Below are positions 36,638 through 45,217 of a stretch of 46,956 nt of DNA, one piece after another; position 1 is the stretch's first letter, and each line of letters starts with the position of its first letter. Below the pieces are notes generated by a model. It worked only from the letters and a program-made list of their open reading frames with translations. It ran no database searches and was not told the DNA's origin. The stretch is taken from NCBI GenBank assembly GCA_025454855.1, contig JALONS010000022.1:1-46956 (forward strand), read 5' to 3'. A program made the translations under genes and the position numbers. This DNA comes from Arcicella sp. Its GTDB lineage: Bacteria; Bacteroidota; Bacteroidia; Cytophagales; Spirosomataceae.

Positions 36638-36676
36638 TACCTATCTAATAACATTTTCTCTAAACTATTTAAAGCG

Positions 36677-37819
36677 ATGAAGAAGCGAATAATTTGGGTT
36701 TTATTAGGAATCATTTTTTTTATCAGTGATTCCTGTAAAGAACCTGACATTGATATAAAAGGAACGGAAGAAACGCAGTCATTTCTGAGGGACATCAGAG
36801 CCGTTTACTTTGATAATTTGAATTTTGATTCAAAAGAAATCAGGGCTTCAACGCCACAATTCATTGAAAACTTTGAAAAAACCTATCGCAAGTTAGAAAA
36901 AGAATACGCTGACGGAAAGTTTACCAGTATTAACGATTTAGAGAACTTTCAGTTGGCAGGAATGTACTATTCTTTTTACTTATTGGCTATTGGTGGTACC
37001 TATTCAGATAAAGACCTGACTTTCAGAGAAATCAACGGAAATCGTACCGTAGGATTATACTCTAAATTGCCCACAACAACCCCTGATTATGAGCAAAAGG
37101 AGTTGGAAGCTATGATGGAACGTGCCAGAACCGTAGCAAAAAAATCTACTTATCTCACGGGATTCAATGATAAGGCTTACGGTTTTTATTTGGCGGTTAG
37201 GCAAGTGCAAGAAAGGGTGAAAAACAAGAATAATTTTAATAACCCTGTTGTTCATGATTCATTGATGAATTATACCAGTCAGTATCTGTTAGATTACGAC
37301 GATTTGGGTGTTTGGAATCTCTTGATGACGATGGCAACTATTACCAATTATAAAGACAGCCTCAATACTTTCAAGAATCCCAACATGAGTATCCCTTTGT
37401 TCAATATCAATACCCGACTTGTTCCGGGGGGATTACGAGACTTGGGCGGAAGACTTCCCGAAATATTAGGACCTCTTTACCGATTCGATATTAATCTCAA
37501 GAAAGTAGATTGGCTCATGCAACAAAAAAGTACCCTTTCTGAAAGCGATATTACCGAAATAAAAAAATACGTAGAATCATTAGACAGAGCTTCTAATTAC
37601 ATTCTGAATGATAAAAGAAACATTTTAGAAGCATGGAATCATAAGGAAACGTTTTTTGAGCGAGTTCAGAAAGTTCAGGATTTAAAAGTTTACTTAGTCA
37701 ATAAATCATTGAATACTAAAACAGCAAGACAAACGCTTGATTTAGAGTCGTTTATAGACTCTAAAGGTTTTAAGAAAGCCTATACTTGTTACGGTTGTCA
37801 TCAAAAAACAGGACTATAA
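36677..37819 (+). CDS. Putative haem-c lipoprotein with C-terminal CxxCH motif
   Basis: 380 residues. A signal peptide with lipobox-like SDSC (Cys about 20) is followed by a helical region without recognised fold and a C-terminal CYGCH (371-375) ahead of QKTG: the haem-binding CxxCH motif. A single CxxCH at the extreme C-terminus is unusual. If haem is attached, the protein is a periplasm-facing one-haem electron carrier. It lies in the biosynthetic run, with leader motif CTCTAAAC at 36658-36665, 11 nt before the start. Function otherwise unknown. Confidence 0.7.
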   Translation: MKKRIIWVLLGIIFFISDSCKEPDIDIKGTEETQSFLRDIRAVYFDNLNFDSKEIRASTPQFIENFEKTYRKLEKEYADGKFTSINDLENFQLAGMYYSFYLLAIGGTYSDKDLTFREINGNRTVGLYSKLPTTTPDYEQKELEAMMERARTVAKKSTYLTGFNDKAYGFYLAVRQVQERVKNKNNFNNPVVHDSLMNYTSQYLLDYDDLGVWNLLMTMATITNYKDSLNTFKNPNMSIPLFNINTRLVPGGLRDLGGRLPEILGPLYRFDINLKKVDWLMQQKSTLSESDITEIKKYVESLDRASNYILNDKRNILEAWNHKETFFERVQKVQDLKVYLVNKSLNTKTARQTLDLESFIDSKGFKKAYTCYGCHQKTGL

Positions 37820-37879
37820 TAAGCGACAAGTGATTTGCGAGAAAGTGAATTAGTAAACTGTTAAAGACCAGTAATTTAC

Positions 37880-37920
37880 TTATACGCTCTTTTGTAAACC
37901 ACATTCTGTTAAGCGTATAA
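37880..37920. other. Inverted repeat between the haem lipoprotein and CopD-like genes
   Basis: A perfect 9-bp TTATACGCT / AGCGTATAA with a 23-nt loop. There is no T-run on the + strand; could be an attenuating leader structure. Confidence 0.4.
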
Positions 37921-37952
37921 AAAACCTATTTCATATTAAAACTAAATCAGTC

Positions 37953-38399
37953 ATGTTAAAGATTGTGCTTTTAAATATTCATCTAATTGCAACCATTGTT
38001 TGGGTAGGTGCAGTTTTTATGGGTACTTTCATCGATTGGCCCTCGGCTAAAAAAACGGTTAAAGAGAATGAATTTCCCTTTAGGTTTATCGTAGGGCAGG
38101 GGAGTCGTGTATTTTATAGTGTTTATACGGGCATATTTCTGATTTGGTCGTCGGGTATTGGCTTAGTTATTTTGCATCCACCCCAAACGCCCAGAGAAAT
38201 ATTAATGCTCATCGGGAAAGTATTGGCACTTACCTTCATGACAGGCTTTACCCTTTATGGTACTTTTTTTACGTGGCCAAAACTTCAATTAGCTACGCAC
38301 AAGGAAGCCCACCAATTATACGAAAACTATATGAGACGTGCCATGGCAACCTTTACTTTTGGGCTTATTGCCTCAGTATTAGGCTTATGGATTTATTAA
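37953..38399 (+). CDS. CopD-like four-helix membrane protein
   Basis: 148 residues with four hydrophobic segments, starting MLKIVLLNIHLIATIVWVGA with an N-terminal His and Trp pattern typical of CopD-like or cytochrome-like membrane proteins. A TWPK and late HKEAHQLYENYMRR follow. Possible histidine ligands (His9 and later His) could bind haem or metal. It neighbours the haem-c lipoprotein, so a redox partnership is plausible but unproved. It is 18 nt upstream of the LolA-like gene. Confidence 0.65.
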   Translation: MLKIVLLNIHLIATIVWVGAVFMGTFIDWPSAKKTVKENEFPFRFIVGQGSRVFYSVYTGIFLIWSSGIGLVILHPPQTPREILMLIGKVLALTFMTGFTLYGTFFTWPKLQLATHKEAHQLYENYMRRAMATFTFGLIASVLGLWIY

Positions 38400-38417
38400 T
38401 TTTAAACCGAAAAAATA

Positions 38418-39170
38418 ATGAAAAGAATAGGATTAGTGTTGATTATCAGTGTTTTATCATTGAATGTCTCTTTCTCGCAAGACTCAGAGGTAGTCAAGGC
38501 TCTGAAAAAATCAGATTTTTACCGTGGCGGTAGCGAAGGAATAGAATGGAACGTGAAAGTTCAGAATATAGAGCAAGGGCAACTCAAAAATGACCTTACC
38601 CTATCCGTAGAAGGTTCTGCGAATGACAGCCATTTTTACTCGCTCATTTCGTTTGTGGGGCCTAAAAAATTTGAAGGTCAAAAGTTATTGATTCGTGATA
38701 ACAGTATGTGGTTTATCAAGCAAGGATTAACCAATCCCGTTCCGATTTCGAGTCGTCAGAGACTTTCGGGAAGTGCCGCCAATGCCGACGTTGCGGCTGC
38801 CAATTATTCAAAGGACTATACGATAGAAACCGTAACAAATGGCGTTTATAACAACGTAAATTGCTGGATTTTGGAACTGAAAGCCAAAGATAATTTAGTG
38901 ACCTACCCCAAAGTAAAATATTGGATAAGTAAGAAAGAGAATTTTGGTTTACAAGCCGAATTTTACGGAAAATCGGATAAACTCATCAAAACCGCCACTT
39001 TTGAATACAACAACAAAGTAGAGTTCAAATCTCAGAGATATGATTACCTCTCGAAAATTCTAATCACTGATATGATTAATAAAGAAGATAAAACGATTTT
39101 GAGCATTTCTGGTGTTTCATTCCCCGTTTTTAGTAGTACCAAATTTCAAAAAGAACGATTGTTAGATTGA
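38418..39170 (+). CDS. LolA-like outer-membrane lipoprotein-sorting-type protein
   Basis: 250 residues with a signal peptide (cleavage after LNVSFSQ). The body has the half-barrel pattern of the LolA/LppX-like fold: VKVQNIEQGQLKNDLTLSV, FEGQKLLIRDNSMWF, then AAANYSKDYT, and a late ITDMINKEDKTILSISG. Members often accompany transporter operons and carry lipids or lipidated products through the periplasm. Here it could carry a hydrophobic product or a lipoprotein. Specific substrate unknown. Confidence 0.75.
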   Translation: MKRIGLVLIISVLSLNVSFSQDSEVVKALKKSDFYRGGSEGIEWNVKVQNIEQGQLKNDLTLSVEGSANDSHFYSLISFVGPKKFEGQKLLIRDNSMWFIKQGLTNPVPISSRQRLSGSAANADVAAANYSKDYTIETVTNGVYNNVNCWILELKAKDNLVTYPKVKYWISKKENFGLQAEFYGKSDKLIKTATFEYNNKVEFKSQRYDYLSKILITDMINKEDKTILSISGVSFPVFSSTKFQKERLLD

Positions 39171-39416
39171 GTAGGGGTTAGAATTTAGGATATGGTATTT
39201 AGTGAAAAATAGTAGTCTTGATTTTGAAAATTAGGAAACTACCTCAGAAAAGCGTTCTAAAATATCATAAACTAATGGCAAATGAATACTTAAAGAATAT
39301 TATTTATCATATTTTCAGAAAATAGCTACCTAAACTTTTGTGACCAATATGTTTAATTATTAAGATTTTAGATGAATCCGAAATCCAAAATATTAAGACA
39401 GCCCTCTAAACAACCA

Positions 39417-40730
39417 ATGAAAAAAATAATTATTATACTGCTAATCCTTTACGGTCAGGATGTTTTCCCTTTCTGGAAAGTTGATTCCCTGAAACGAAAG
39501 CCTTTCACTTGGTCTTTGCAAACAATGGGCTTCGGGCGTGCTATGGGCTTTGCCAATCAAATAGGTTCTATCAATCCCGAAAATAGGATTGCTAAACTGA
39601 ATGATTACGACGGTGGAATCTATTTCAGACCCGAATTTAGACTAAAACTCAGGACATTAGATTTTTGGGTAAAACCCCGTGTTCACGTTGATTTTCCACA
39701 AAATCCATATCCACGTGGGCAAAATTTTTGGAATTATAGAGGATATTCAACGGAGGTATTTTTTCAGGAATTAAAAACCCGTTGGCAAATTAATAATCAA
39801 TTTTTTGTGCAGGCGGGTAGGTATTACAAACAGATTGGAACATCTATTTTTATTAATCCCAGTAATCCTTTCATCGTGAATACCAGTAGGCTGAATCCTA
39901 AGATTGAACTGTTCCCAATGGATTTTGCGGAGCTTAGTTTTTCATCCAACGGCTCATGGAATTATACGCTGATTGCGAATGTGGGGGCTGCTCAAACGCC
40001 CGTTTTCAAAGAACCATTTCTAACGTTTGAACGCAAATACGGTTTTTTAGTAGAACATTATGGCAACTCCAGCAATGAAGGACTCGTTCTCTCAGCTGAT
40101 GAAGCAGGAAGGACTCGTTTGGGTGGTTATGCTCAAAAAAATGTGAGTGAATCCATCGTTTTATGGACAGACTTTTCAGTGGATTATCGAGCTAATCGTT
40201 TTTATCCAGTACAGGGTAGTAGTACAGGACTATTGAATTATGAAATGGTGAATGGTTCAGAAAACGATAAAATATTCGTTTCGGGGCTGATTGGAGCATC
40301 CTATACGTTTAAGTGGGGACCTACCCTTCAGGTTGAGTATTACCACAACGGAAAAGGCTATAATCAAGAGCAATTTGAGCGATTTTCTACGCAAATAACT
40401 ACGGCTCAGAATTATAACTTTGATGTTACCAGAGACTTAGCCGATTTGAATTTAGGACGTTCAATTAATTCTGGATTGCCGTTCAACCGTAAAAATTATG
40501 TCTTTACCCAATTCGGGCAGAATGATTTATTTGATAAACTCAACGTCAATATCCGAAATCTATACTCGATTGATGATTCGGTAAATCAACTTTCTACTCT
40601 GATTGAATATAACGCCACCGATAACATTGAAATATATGGTTTAGCTCTAAAAAGTACTATGCCACAATCAGTTGATTTTACCCAATTAGTTAATTATCAA
40701 GTGATGATTGGTATAATTTCTAAATTCTAA
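39417..40730 (+). CDS. Outer-membrane beta-barrel (alginate-export/porin-like) protein
   Basis: 437 residues from ATG at 39417, which directly begins a signal peptide (MKKIIIILLILYGQDVFPF). An in-frame ATG at 39372 would add 15 charged residues ahead of it. The body is rich in alternating aromatic strands ending with F, Y or W (YNFDVTRDLADLNLGRS; the final IGIISKF is a typical terminal strand). It is probably a passive outer-membrane channel. The leader motif CTCTAAAC is at 39404-39411. Confidence 0.75.
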   Translation: MKKIIIILLILYGQDVFPFWKVDSLKRKPFTWSLQTMGFGRAMGFANQIGSINPENRIAKLNDYDGGIYFRPEFRLKLRTLDFWVKPRVHVDFPQNPYPRGQNFWNYRGYSTEVFFQELKTRWQINNQFFVQAGRYYKQIGTSIFINPSNPFIVNTSRLNPKIELFPMDFAELSFSSNGSWNYTLIANVGAAQTPVFKEPFLTFERKYGFLVEHYGNSSNEGLVLSADEAGRTRLGGYAQKNVSESIVLWTDFSVDYRANRFYPVQGSSTGLLNYEMVNGSENDKIFVSGLIGASYTFKWGPTLQVEYYHNGKGYNQEQFERFSTQITTAQNYNFDVTRDLADLNLGRSINSGLPFNRKNYVFTQFGQNDLFDKLNVNIRNLYSIDDSVNQLSTLIEYNATDNIEIYGLALKSTMPQSVDFTQLVNYQVMIGIISKF

Positions 40731-40772
40731 AAATTTGTAAAATGTATGTTTAAACGTTAATTTCTAAATACT

Positions 40773-41810
40773 ATGAAAAATAGAATAAATACTAAACCTA
40801 AAAAACCTTGGCTGTACATTCTTTTCTTGGTTTCAGTCATTACAGTATGGCTATGGTACATGATTAGCTACGATAATTTCGGTATTTATTCCACCCGATG
40901 GCCGGCCGCTCTGACCATGTTATTTGGTTCTTTTATCGCAGGAGCAAGCCCCGAAGGTAGTGCTGCCATTGCCTATCCAGTATTTACATTGTTATTAAAA
41001 ATACCACCCGAAGTAGCCCGAAACTTTGCATTTGCCATTCAAAGTATTGGCATGACATCCGCCAGTTTATTAATTCTGGGTTTGAAAATTAAGGTAGATT
41101 GGAATTATATCAAATATGTGTCGTTCGGAGGAATTTTTGGATTGGTGTTGGGTACATACTATGTCGCCCCTCTGATTTCTCCGATGCAAGCAAAATTATT
41201 TTTTGTCTCGCTTTGGCTGAGTTTTGGAATTGCCCTGTGGTTGCAGAATAAGAATAGCCATCGAGAAGTTTTTGATAGTATCCAAAACCTGATGAAATCC
41301 GATATTTTCAAGCTCATTACCTTTGGTTTCGTTGGCGGAATTATCTCCTCTATTTTCGGAACGGGCATTAATATTTTCACTTTTTGCCTGATGACTATTT
41401 ATTACCAAGTGAGTGAAAAAGTGGCAACGCCTTCATCAGTAATTATCATGACCATCGAAACCCTACTGGGCGTTTTTATTCATACAAAAGTGGCCAATGA
41501 TTTTCAACCACTCGCTTTTGAACTCTGGTTGACTTGTATTCCTGTGGTGGTGTTTTTTGCACCTTTGGGGGCTTTCGTCATCAGCAAAATGAAACGAGAG
41601 GGTATCGCTCAAATTTTATATACTATCCTCATAGTACAGTTTATTGGAGCTATGTGGGTTATCAAACCCTCTCTGCTACAATTTCTGATATGTGTCGTTA
41701 TTCTATTTGTGGGTGTTGGTACGTTTGGTTATTTAGCCGTTATCAGTAAACGAAGAATAAGACAATCTCGGAAACAGAAAATGATTTATATGCAGTCTGT
41801 TTCTGCCTAA
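40773..41810 (+). CDS. TauE/SafE-type (TSUP) sulfite/sulfur-compound transporter
   Basis: 345 residues with about eight hydrophobic helices and the duplicated TSUP architecture (SFIAGASPEGSAAIAYPVFT; GGIISSIFGTGINIFTF). The family moves sulfite, sulfoacetate or other sulfur anions across the inner membrane. Its place next to sulfur-transfer genes fits that role. Direction and substrate are not readable from sequence. Confidence 0.85.
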   Translation: MKNRINTKPKKPWLYILFLVSVITVWLWYMISYDNFGIYSTRWPAALTMLFGSFIAGASPEGSAAIAYPVFTLLLKIPPEVARNFAFAIQSIGMTSASLLILGLKIKVDWNYIKYVSFGGIFGLVLGTYYVAPLISPMQAKLFFVSLWLSFGIALWLQNKNSHREVFDSIQNLMKSDIFKLITFGFVGGIISSIFGTGINIFTFCLMTIYYQVSEKVATPSSVIIMTIETLLGVFIHTKVANDFQPLAFELWLTCIPVVVFFAPLGAFVISKMKREGIAQILYTILIVQFIGAMWVIKPSLLQFLICVVILFVGVGTFGYLAVISKRRIRQSRKQKMIYMQSVSA

Positions 41811-41896
41811 ATATTCAAAAACAATTACCTATTAGTTGTGCGTCGAATAACCAACATCGAACATCGACGAAAGAATTACATAATCCCTCTAAACTC

Positions 41897-43066
41897 ATGA
41901 TACAATTAAACAAATACTTAGATAACCTTCGTGGGGTTATCAAAGAAGTGGATGTAAACACCGCCTTTCAAAAACAACAGCAAGGTGCTGTTTTGTTAGA
42001 CATTCGAGAAAAAGATGAAGTTACTTCGGGTAGCCCCACCAACGCCATCCGAATCTCAAAAGGAATGCTTGAAATGAATGTAGTGAATGAAATTCCTAAT
42101 AGCGAAACCGAAATTTATCTTTTGTGTGCCTCAGGGAGACGTTCGTTAGTGTCGGCTTTTGCCTTACAAGAGTTAGGTTATCAGCGTGTTTATTCCGTAA
42201 AAGGTGGTTTCGGTGATTGGAAAAATCAAGGGCTACCTTTTGAGATTCCTAAAACGCTAAAACCCGAAGATTTGGAGCGGTATAAACGCCATTTATTAAT
42301 TCCCGAAGTAGGAGAAAAAGGGCAGCTGAAATTACTCAATAGCAAAGCCCTCATCGTAGGAGCAGGGGGGATTGGTTCACCCGTGGCTTGGTATTTAGCC
42401 GCCGCAGGTATTGGTACAATTGGTATTGTGGACGATGATATAGTGGATAGAACCAATCTTCAACGCCAAATTCTGCATACCGAAAATAGTGTGGGTACTC
42501 CTAAAGTTGATTCTGCCAAAGAACGCTTAGAAGCCCTAAACCCTGCTATCAACATTATTCCTATCAAAGAAAGACTCAATGCCGATAACGTGGATTCGAT
42601 TTTGAGTGGCTATGACATTGTATTGGACGGAACGGATAATTTCACTACTCGCTATTTAATTAATGATGCTTGTGTAAAACTTAAAATACCGAATGTGCAT
42701 GGTTCAGTGTTCAGATTTGAGGGACAAGTGACTACTTTTTGGCCTTCTTCCGAGCAGGAAAATGCACCTTGTTACCGTTGCGTATATCCAACACCGCCAC
42801 CGCCCGAATTAGCCCCATCATGTGCAGAGGCAGGCGTTTTAGGCGTATTACCCGGTATGGTAGGTATCATGTGTGCTACCGAAGCCATCAAGATTTTAGC
42901 GGGTTTTGGTACTTTAATGATTGGTAAGTTGTTGTGTTTCAACGCCCTTACGTGGAGTTTTGACATTTATGAGATTGACCAGAAAGATGATTGCCCATAC
43001 TGTGGTTGCGAAGACCACGACCATTATCCATCGTACAGCAATTACGCTGGTTTTTGCTCATTGTAA
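41897..43066 (+). CDS. Rhodanese-ThiF/MoeB fusion: sulfur-carrier adenylyltransferase/sulfurtransferase
   Basis: 389 residues. N-terminal rhodanese (about 15-115): LLDIREKDEV and the persulfide Cys77 in LLCASGRRS. C-terminal ThiF/MoeB E1 domain (about 125-380): RYKRHLLIPEVG, the ATP loop VGAGGIGSPVAWYLA, DNFTTRYLIND, catalytic-type Cys309 (SCAEAGVLGVLPG) and zinc pairs CYRC and CPYC. It should adenylate the Gly-Gly carrier and pass sulfur to make a thiocarboxylate. The usual order (MOCS3, MoeZ) is ThiF-rhodanese; here it is reversed. Leader motif CTCTAAAC at 41887-41894 ends 2 nt before the ATG. Confidence 0.92.
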   Translation: MIQLNKYLDNLRGVIKEVDVNTAFQKQQQGAVLLDIREKDEVTSGSPTNAIRISKGMLEMNVVNEIPNSETEIYLLCASGRRSLVSAFALQELGYQRVYSVKGGFGDWKNQGLPFEIPKTLKPEDLERYKRHLLIPEVGEKGQLKLLNSKALIVGAGGIGSPVAWYLAAAGIGTIGIVDDDIVDRTNLQRQILHTENSVGTPKVDSAKERLEALNPAINIIPIKERLNADNVDSILSGYDIVLDGTDNFTTRYLINDACVKLKIPNVHGSVFRFEGQVTTFWPSSEQENAPCYRCVYPTPPPPELAPSCAEAGVLGVLPGMVGIMCATEAIKILAGFGTLMIGKLLCFNALTWSFDIYEIDQKDDCPYCGCEDHDHYPSYSNYAGFCSL

Positions 43067-43228
43067 TAAATGGTAAGTATTCGCCATAAAATTATTTATG
43101 TTGTTTACGAGTGAGTAAGAATGGTAATTATTTGATTATCAAATAGTTGTCGTTGCTTTTGATTCGTTAATAATTAATACATGGAAGTATAAACTATTTG
43201 GTATATAATCGCTGACGAATTTTCTTAA

Positions 43229-43264
43229 CCGTCGTCAGGGTTGGTTTATTCACCCTGACGGCGG
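43229..43264. other. Long hairpin upstream of the PPTase gene
   Basis: The 13-bp stem CCGTCGTCAGGGT / ACCCTGACGGCGG (one G-U) has a 10-nt loop. TTAACCG at its 5' edge can instead pair with CGGTTAG at about 43281, so two structures compete. It lies in the 313-bp gap after the rhodanese-ThiF gene; no T-run follows. Confidence 0.6.
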
Positions 43265-43379
43265 ATGAAAATCCCGTTAGCGGTTAGTCTTTGATGTTTT
43301 TTATAATGTGCCAAATTCTTAATAATTCCATTAATTTATAAAGCCTACCCTGCTTAGGTTTTAAAACCCAGAGAACACT

Positions 43380-44144
43380 ATGGAATTTACAGCCAACATA
43401 ACCCTGAAACAGGAAAATGATATTTTCATTGCTTCTCTTTCTTTTATTGATGATTGTTCTAAGCTAAAAATATTAGAAATTGACTCCATTTTACACCCTT
43501 TAGAATACAAGAGATACAGCTCTTTTAGGAATGAAAAAAGGCAAATGAGTTTCATTTTAGGACGATATACCGCCAAGATGGCAATATCTTCCTTATGTAA
43601 TTTTAGTCCAATAAATCAAATTTTTATTGACGCTGGTGTTTTCAATCAACCCATCGTTAAAAGACCAAATCTACCCAATATTTGTGTGAGTATTTCTCAT
43701 AATGAATTATCGTCTATTGCCTTAGCGTATCCAGAAGATTATCCGATGGGAATAGATTTAGAATGTATTGATGAAGATAGAATTTTAAATATTCCTGAAT
43801 TTTTCACACCTCACGAACACAACCTAAGTGCTATACTCTATAATAATAAACCATTGTTTTATACGATTCTCTGGACGGCAAAGGAGTCTCTCTCGAAAGT
43901 CCTCAAAACAGGACTAACCACGGGGTTCAATACCCTCGAAGTCAGCACGATAGAGTATAATTTGAATGGTTTTTATCGAATAACTTTTACTAACTTTTTT
44001 CAATATCAAACCTTTTCGATTGTCTTCAATGATAAAGTAATTACGATTATTCTTCCTCGAAAAACATCGATTCAGTCCTTAGAACAAATAATCGGTGAGG
44101 GGGTATCGGTAAATAATATGAAAAATACTATTAAGTTATACTAA
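43380..44144 (+). CDS. Sfp-type 4'-phosphopantetheinyl transferase
   Basis: 254 residues, the full two-lobe Sfp length. Seen: RYTAKMAI (about 62-70), the magnesium motif GIDLECID with Asp126 and Glu128, and WTAKES with Lys168 and Glu169. It transfers phosphopantetheine from CoA to a carrier-protein Ser, presumably Ser990 of the PKS, which itself lacks the C-terminal PPTase domain of other PksE enzymes. The gene is within the same + strand run. Confidence 0.92.
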   Translation: MEFTANITLKQENDIFIASLSFIDDCSKLKILEIDSILHPLEYKRYSSFRNEKRQMSFILGRYTAKMAISSLCNFSPINQIFIDAGVFNQPIVKRPNLPNICVSISHNELSSIALAYPEDYPMGIDLECIDEDRILNIPEFFTPHEHNLSAILYNNKPLFYTILWTAKESLSKVLKTGLTTGFNTLEVSTIEYNLNGFYRITFTNFFQYQTFSIVFNDKVITIILPRKTSIQSLEQIIGEGVSVNNMKNTIKLY

Positions 44145-44253
44145 ATGAAAAGCGATTTGCGAAAAATGGATAATTAAGTTTTGATAATCAATAGTTTATA
44201 TAAGTTTTCTTTTAAGCCTCAATCTATTAAGTATATTTTAAAATTACAAAACT

Positions 44254-45204
44254 ATGAAAACGATTTATTCAAATGTAGAAAGTGCGATTGGTCAAACGCC
44301 AATTGTTCAAATAGCAACTTACCATAGTCATGCACGAATTTTAGTAAAACTTGAAGGGGGAAATCCATCAGGTTCAATCAAAGACAGAGTAGCCAAGCAC
44401 ATGATTGAAGTGGCAGAAGCCAAAGGTTTATTACGCCAGTATAGTTGGGGTAGTAAAATCTTAGAATGTTCGGGTGGTAGTATGGCAAATGGTTTACTGC
44501 TGATGTCAAAAAACAAATACAAATGCGTATTTGTAGTGCCTGATAATTATTCAAAAGCTAAAATAGAATTATTGGAAGCTCGTGGAGCAGAAGTAATTAA
44601 ATCTGACTCTCGAAAAGGCAATGATTCACATTTTCGTTTAGCCAATGAAATTGCCAAAGCTAACCCAGAAACCCATTTTTTTACCGATCAATTACATAAT
44701 CCGTCCAATCCAGAAGCTCATTATTTATATACCGGACCAGAAATTATCGACCAATTAGGTGGCGAGCGTATTGATTATTTTGTGTGCGGTATTGGTAGTG
44801 GTGGAACGGTTAGTGGTGTAGGAAAAGCATTGAAAGAAAAATATCCCAGTATCAAAATCATTGGCGTTCAACCTGCTAATTCAGATGTGATTAAGGGCAC
44901 TGCGGTGAAACACCGTATTCAAGGCTGGGGAGTTGGTTTGAAACCAAGCACCTTAAACGAAAAGATTTTAGATGATATGATAGATGTAAGTTATACTGAA
45001 GCCATCGATGCCTGTGATTATCTAAATACTACGGAGGGACTTTTTCTGGGCATCAGTAGCGGAGCGAATATCGTAGCAGCCAAACAGGTAGCCAGCAAAG
45101 TTGGGGCTGGCAAAACCATTCTCACGATGTCGGCTGATAGTGGTGTCTATTATGCCGATAACTACAATGAATATAGAAATCATATCAAAAATGTTCAATA
45201 TTAA
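44254..45204 (+). CDS. Cysteine-synthase-like PLP enzyme with altered Asn loop
   Basis: 316 residues, fold-type II beta-replacement enzyme of the CysK/CysM group. Schiff-base Lys43 is in GGNPSGSIKDRVA, phosphate loop GIGSGGTVSG and late GISSGANIVAA are present. The usual TSGNTG loop, whose Asn contacts PLP, reads CSGGSMANG (72-80), so the Asn position is Gly and the loop is different. It may use O-acetyl- or O-phosphoserine with a non-standard nucleophile such as a carrier-bound thiocarboxylate, or an amine. Flanked by PPTase and the AlaX-like and serine acetyltransferase genes. Confidence 0.88.
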   Translation: MKTIYSNVESAIGQTPIVQIATYHSHARILVKLEGGNPSGSIKDRVAKHMIEVAEAKGLLRQYSWGSKILECSGGSMANGLLLMSKNKYKCVFVVPDNYSKAKIELLEARGAEVIKSDSRKGNDSHFRLANEIAKANPETHFFTDQLHNPSNPEAHYLYTGPEIIDQLGGERIDYFVCGIGSGGTVSGVGKALKEKYPSIKIIGVQPANSDVIKGTAVKHRIQGWGVGLKPSTLNEKILDDMIDVSYTEAIDACDYLNTTEGLFLGISSGANIVAAKQVASKVGAGKTILTMSADSGVYYADNYNEYRNHIKNVQY

Positions 45205-45217
45205 ATAATCAATAACC

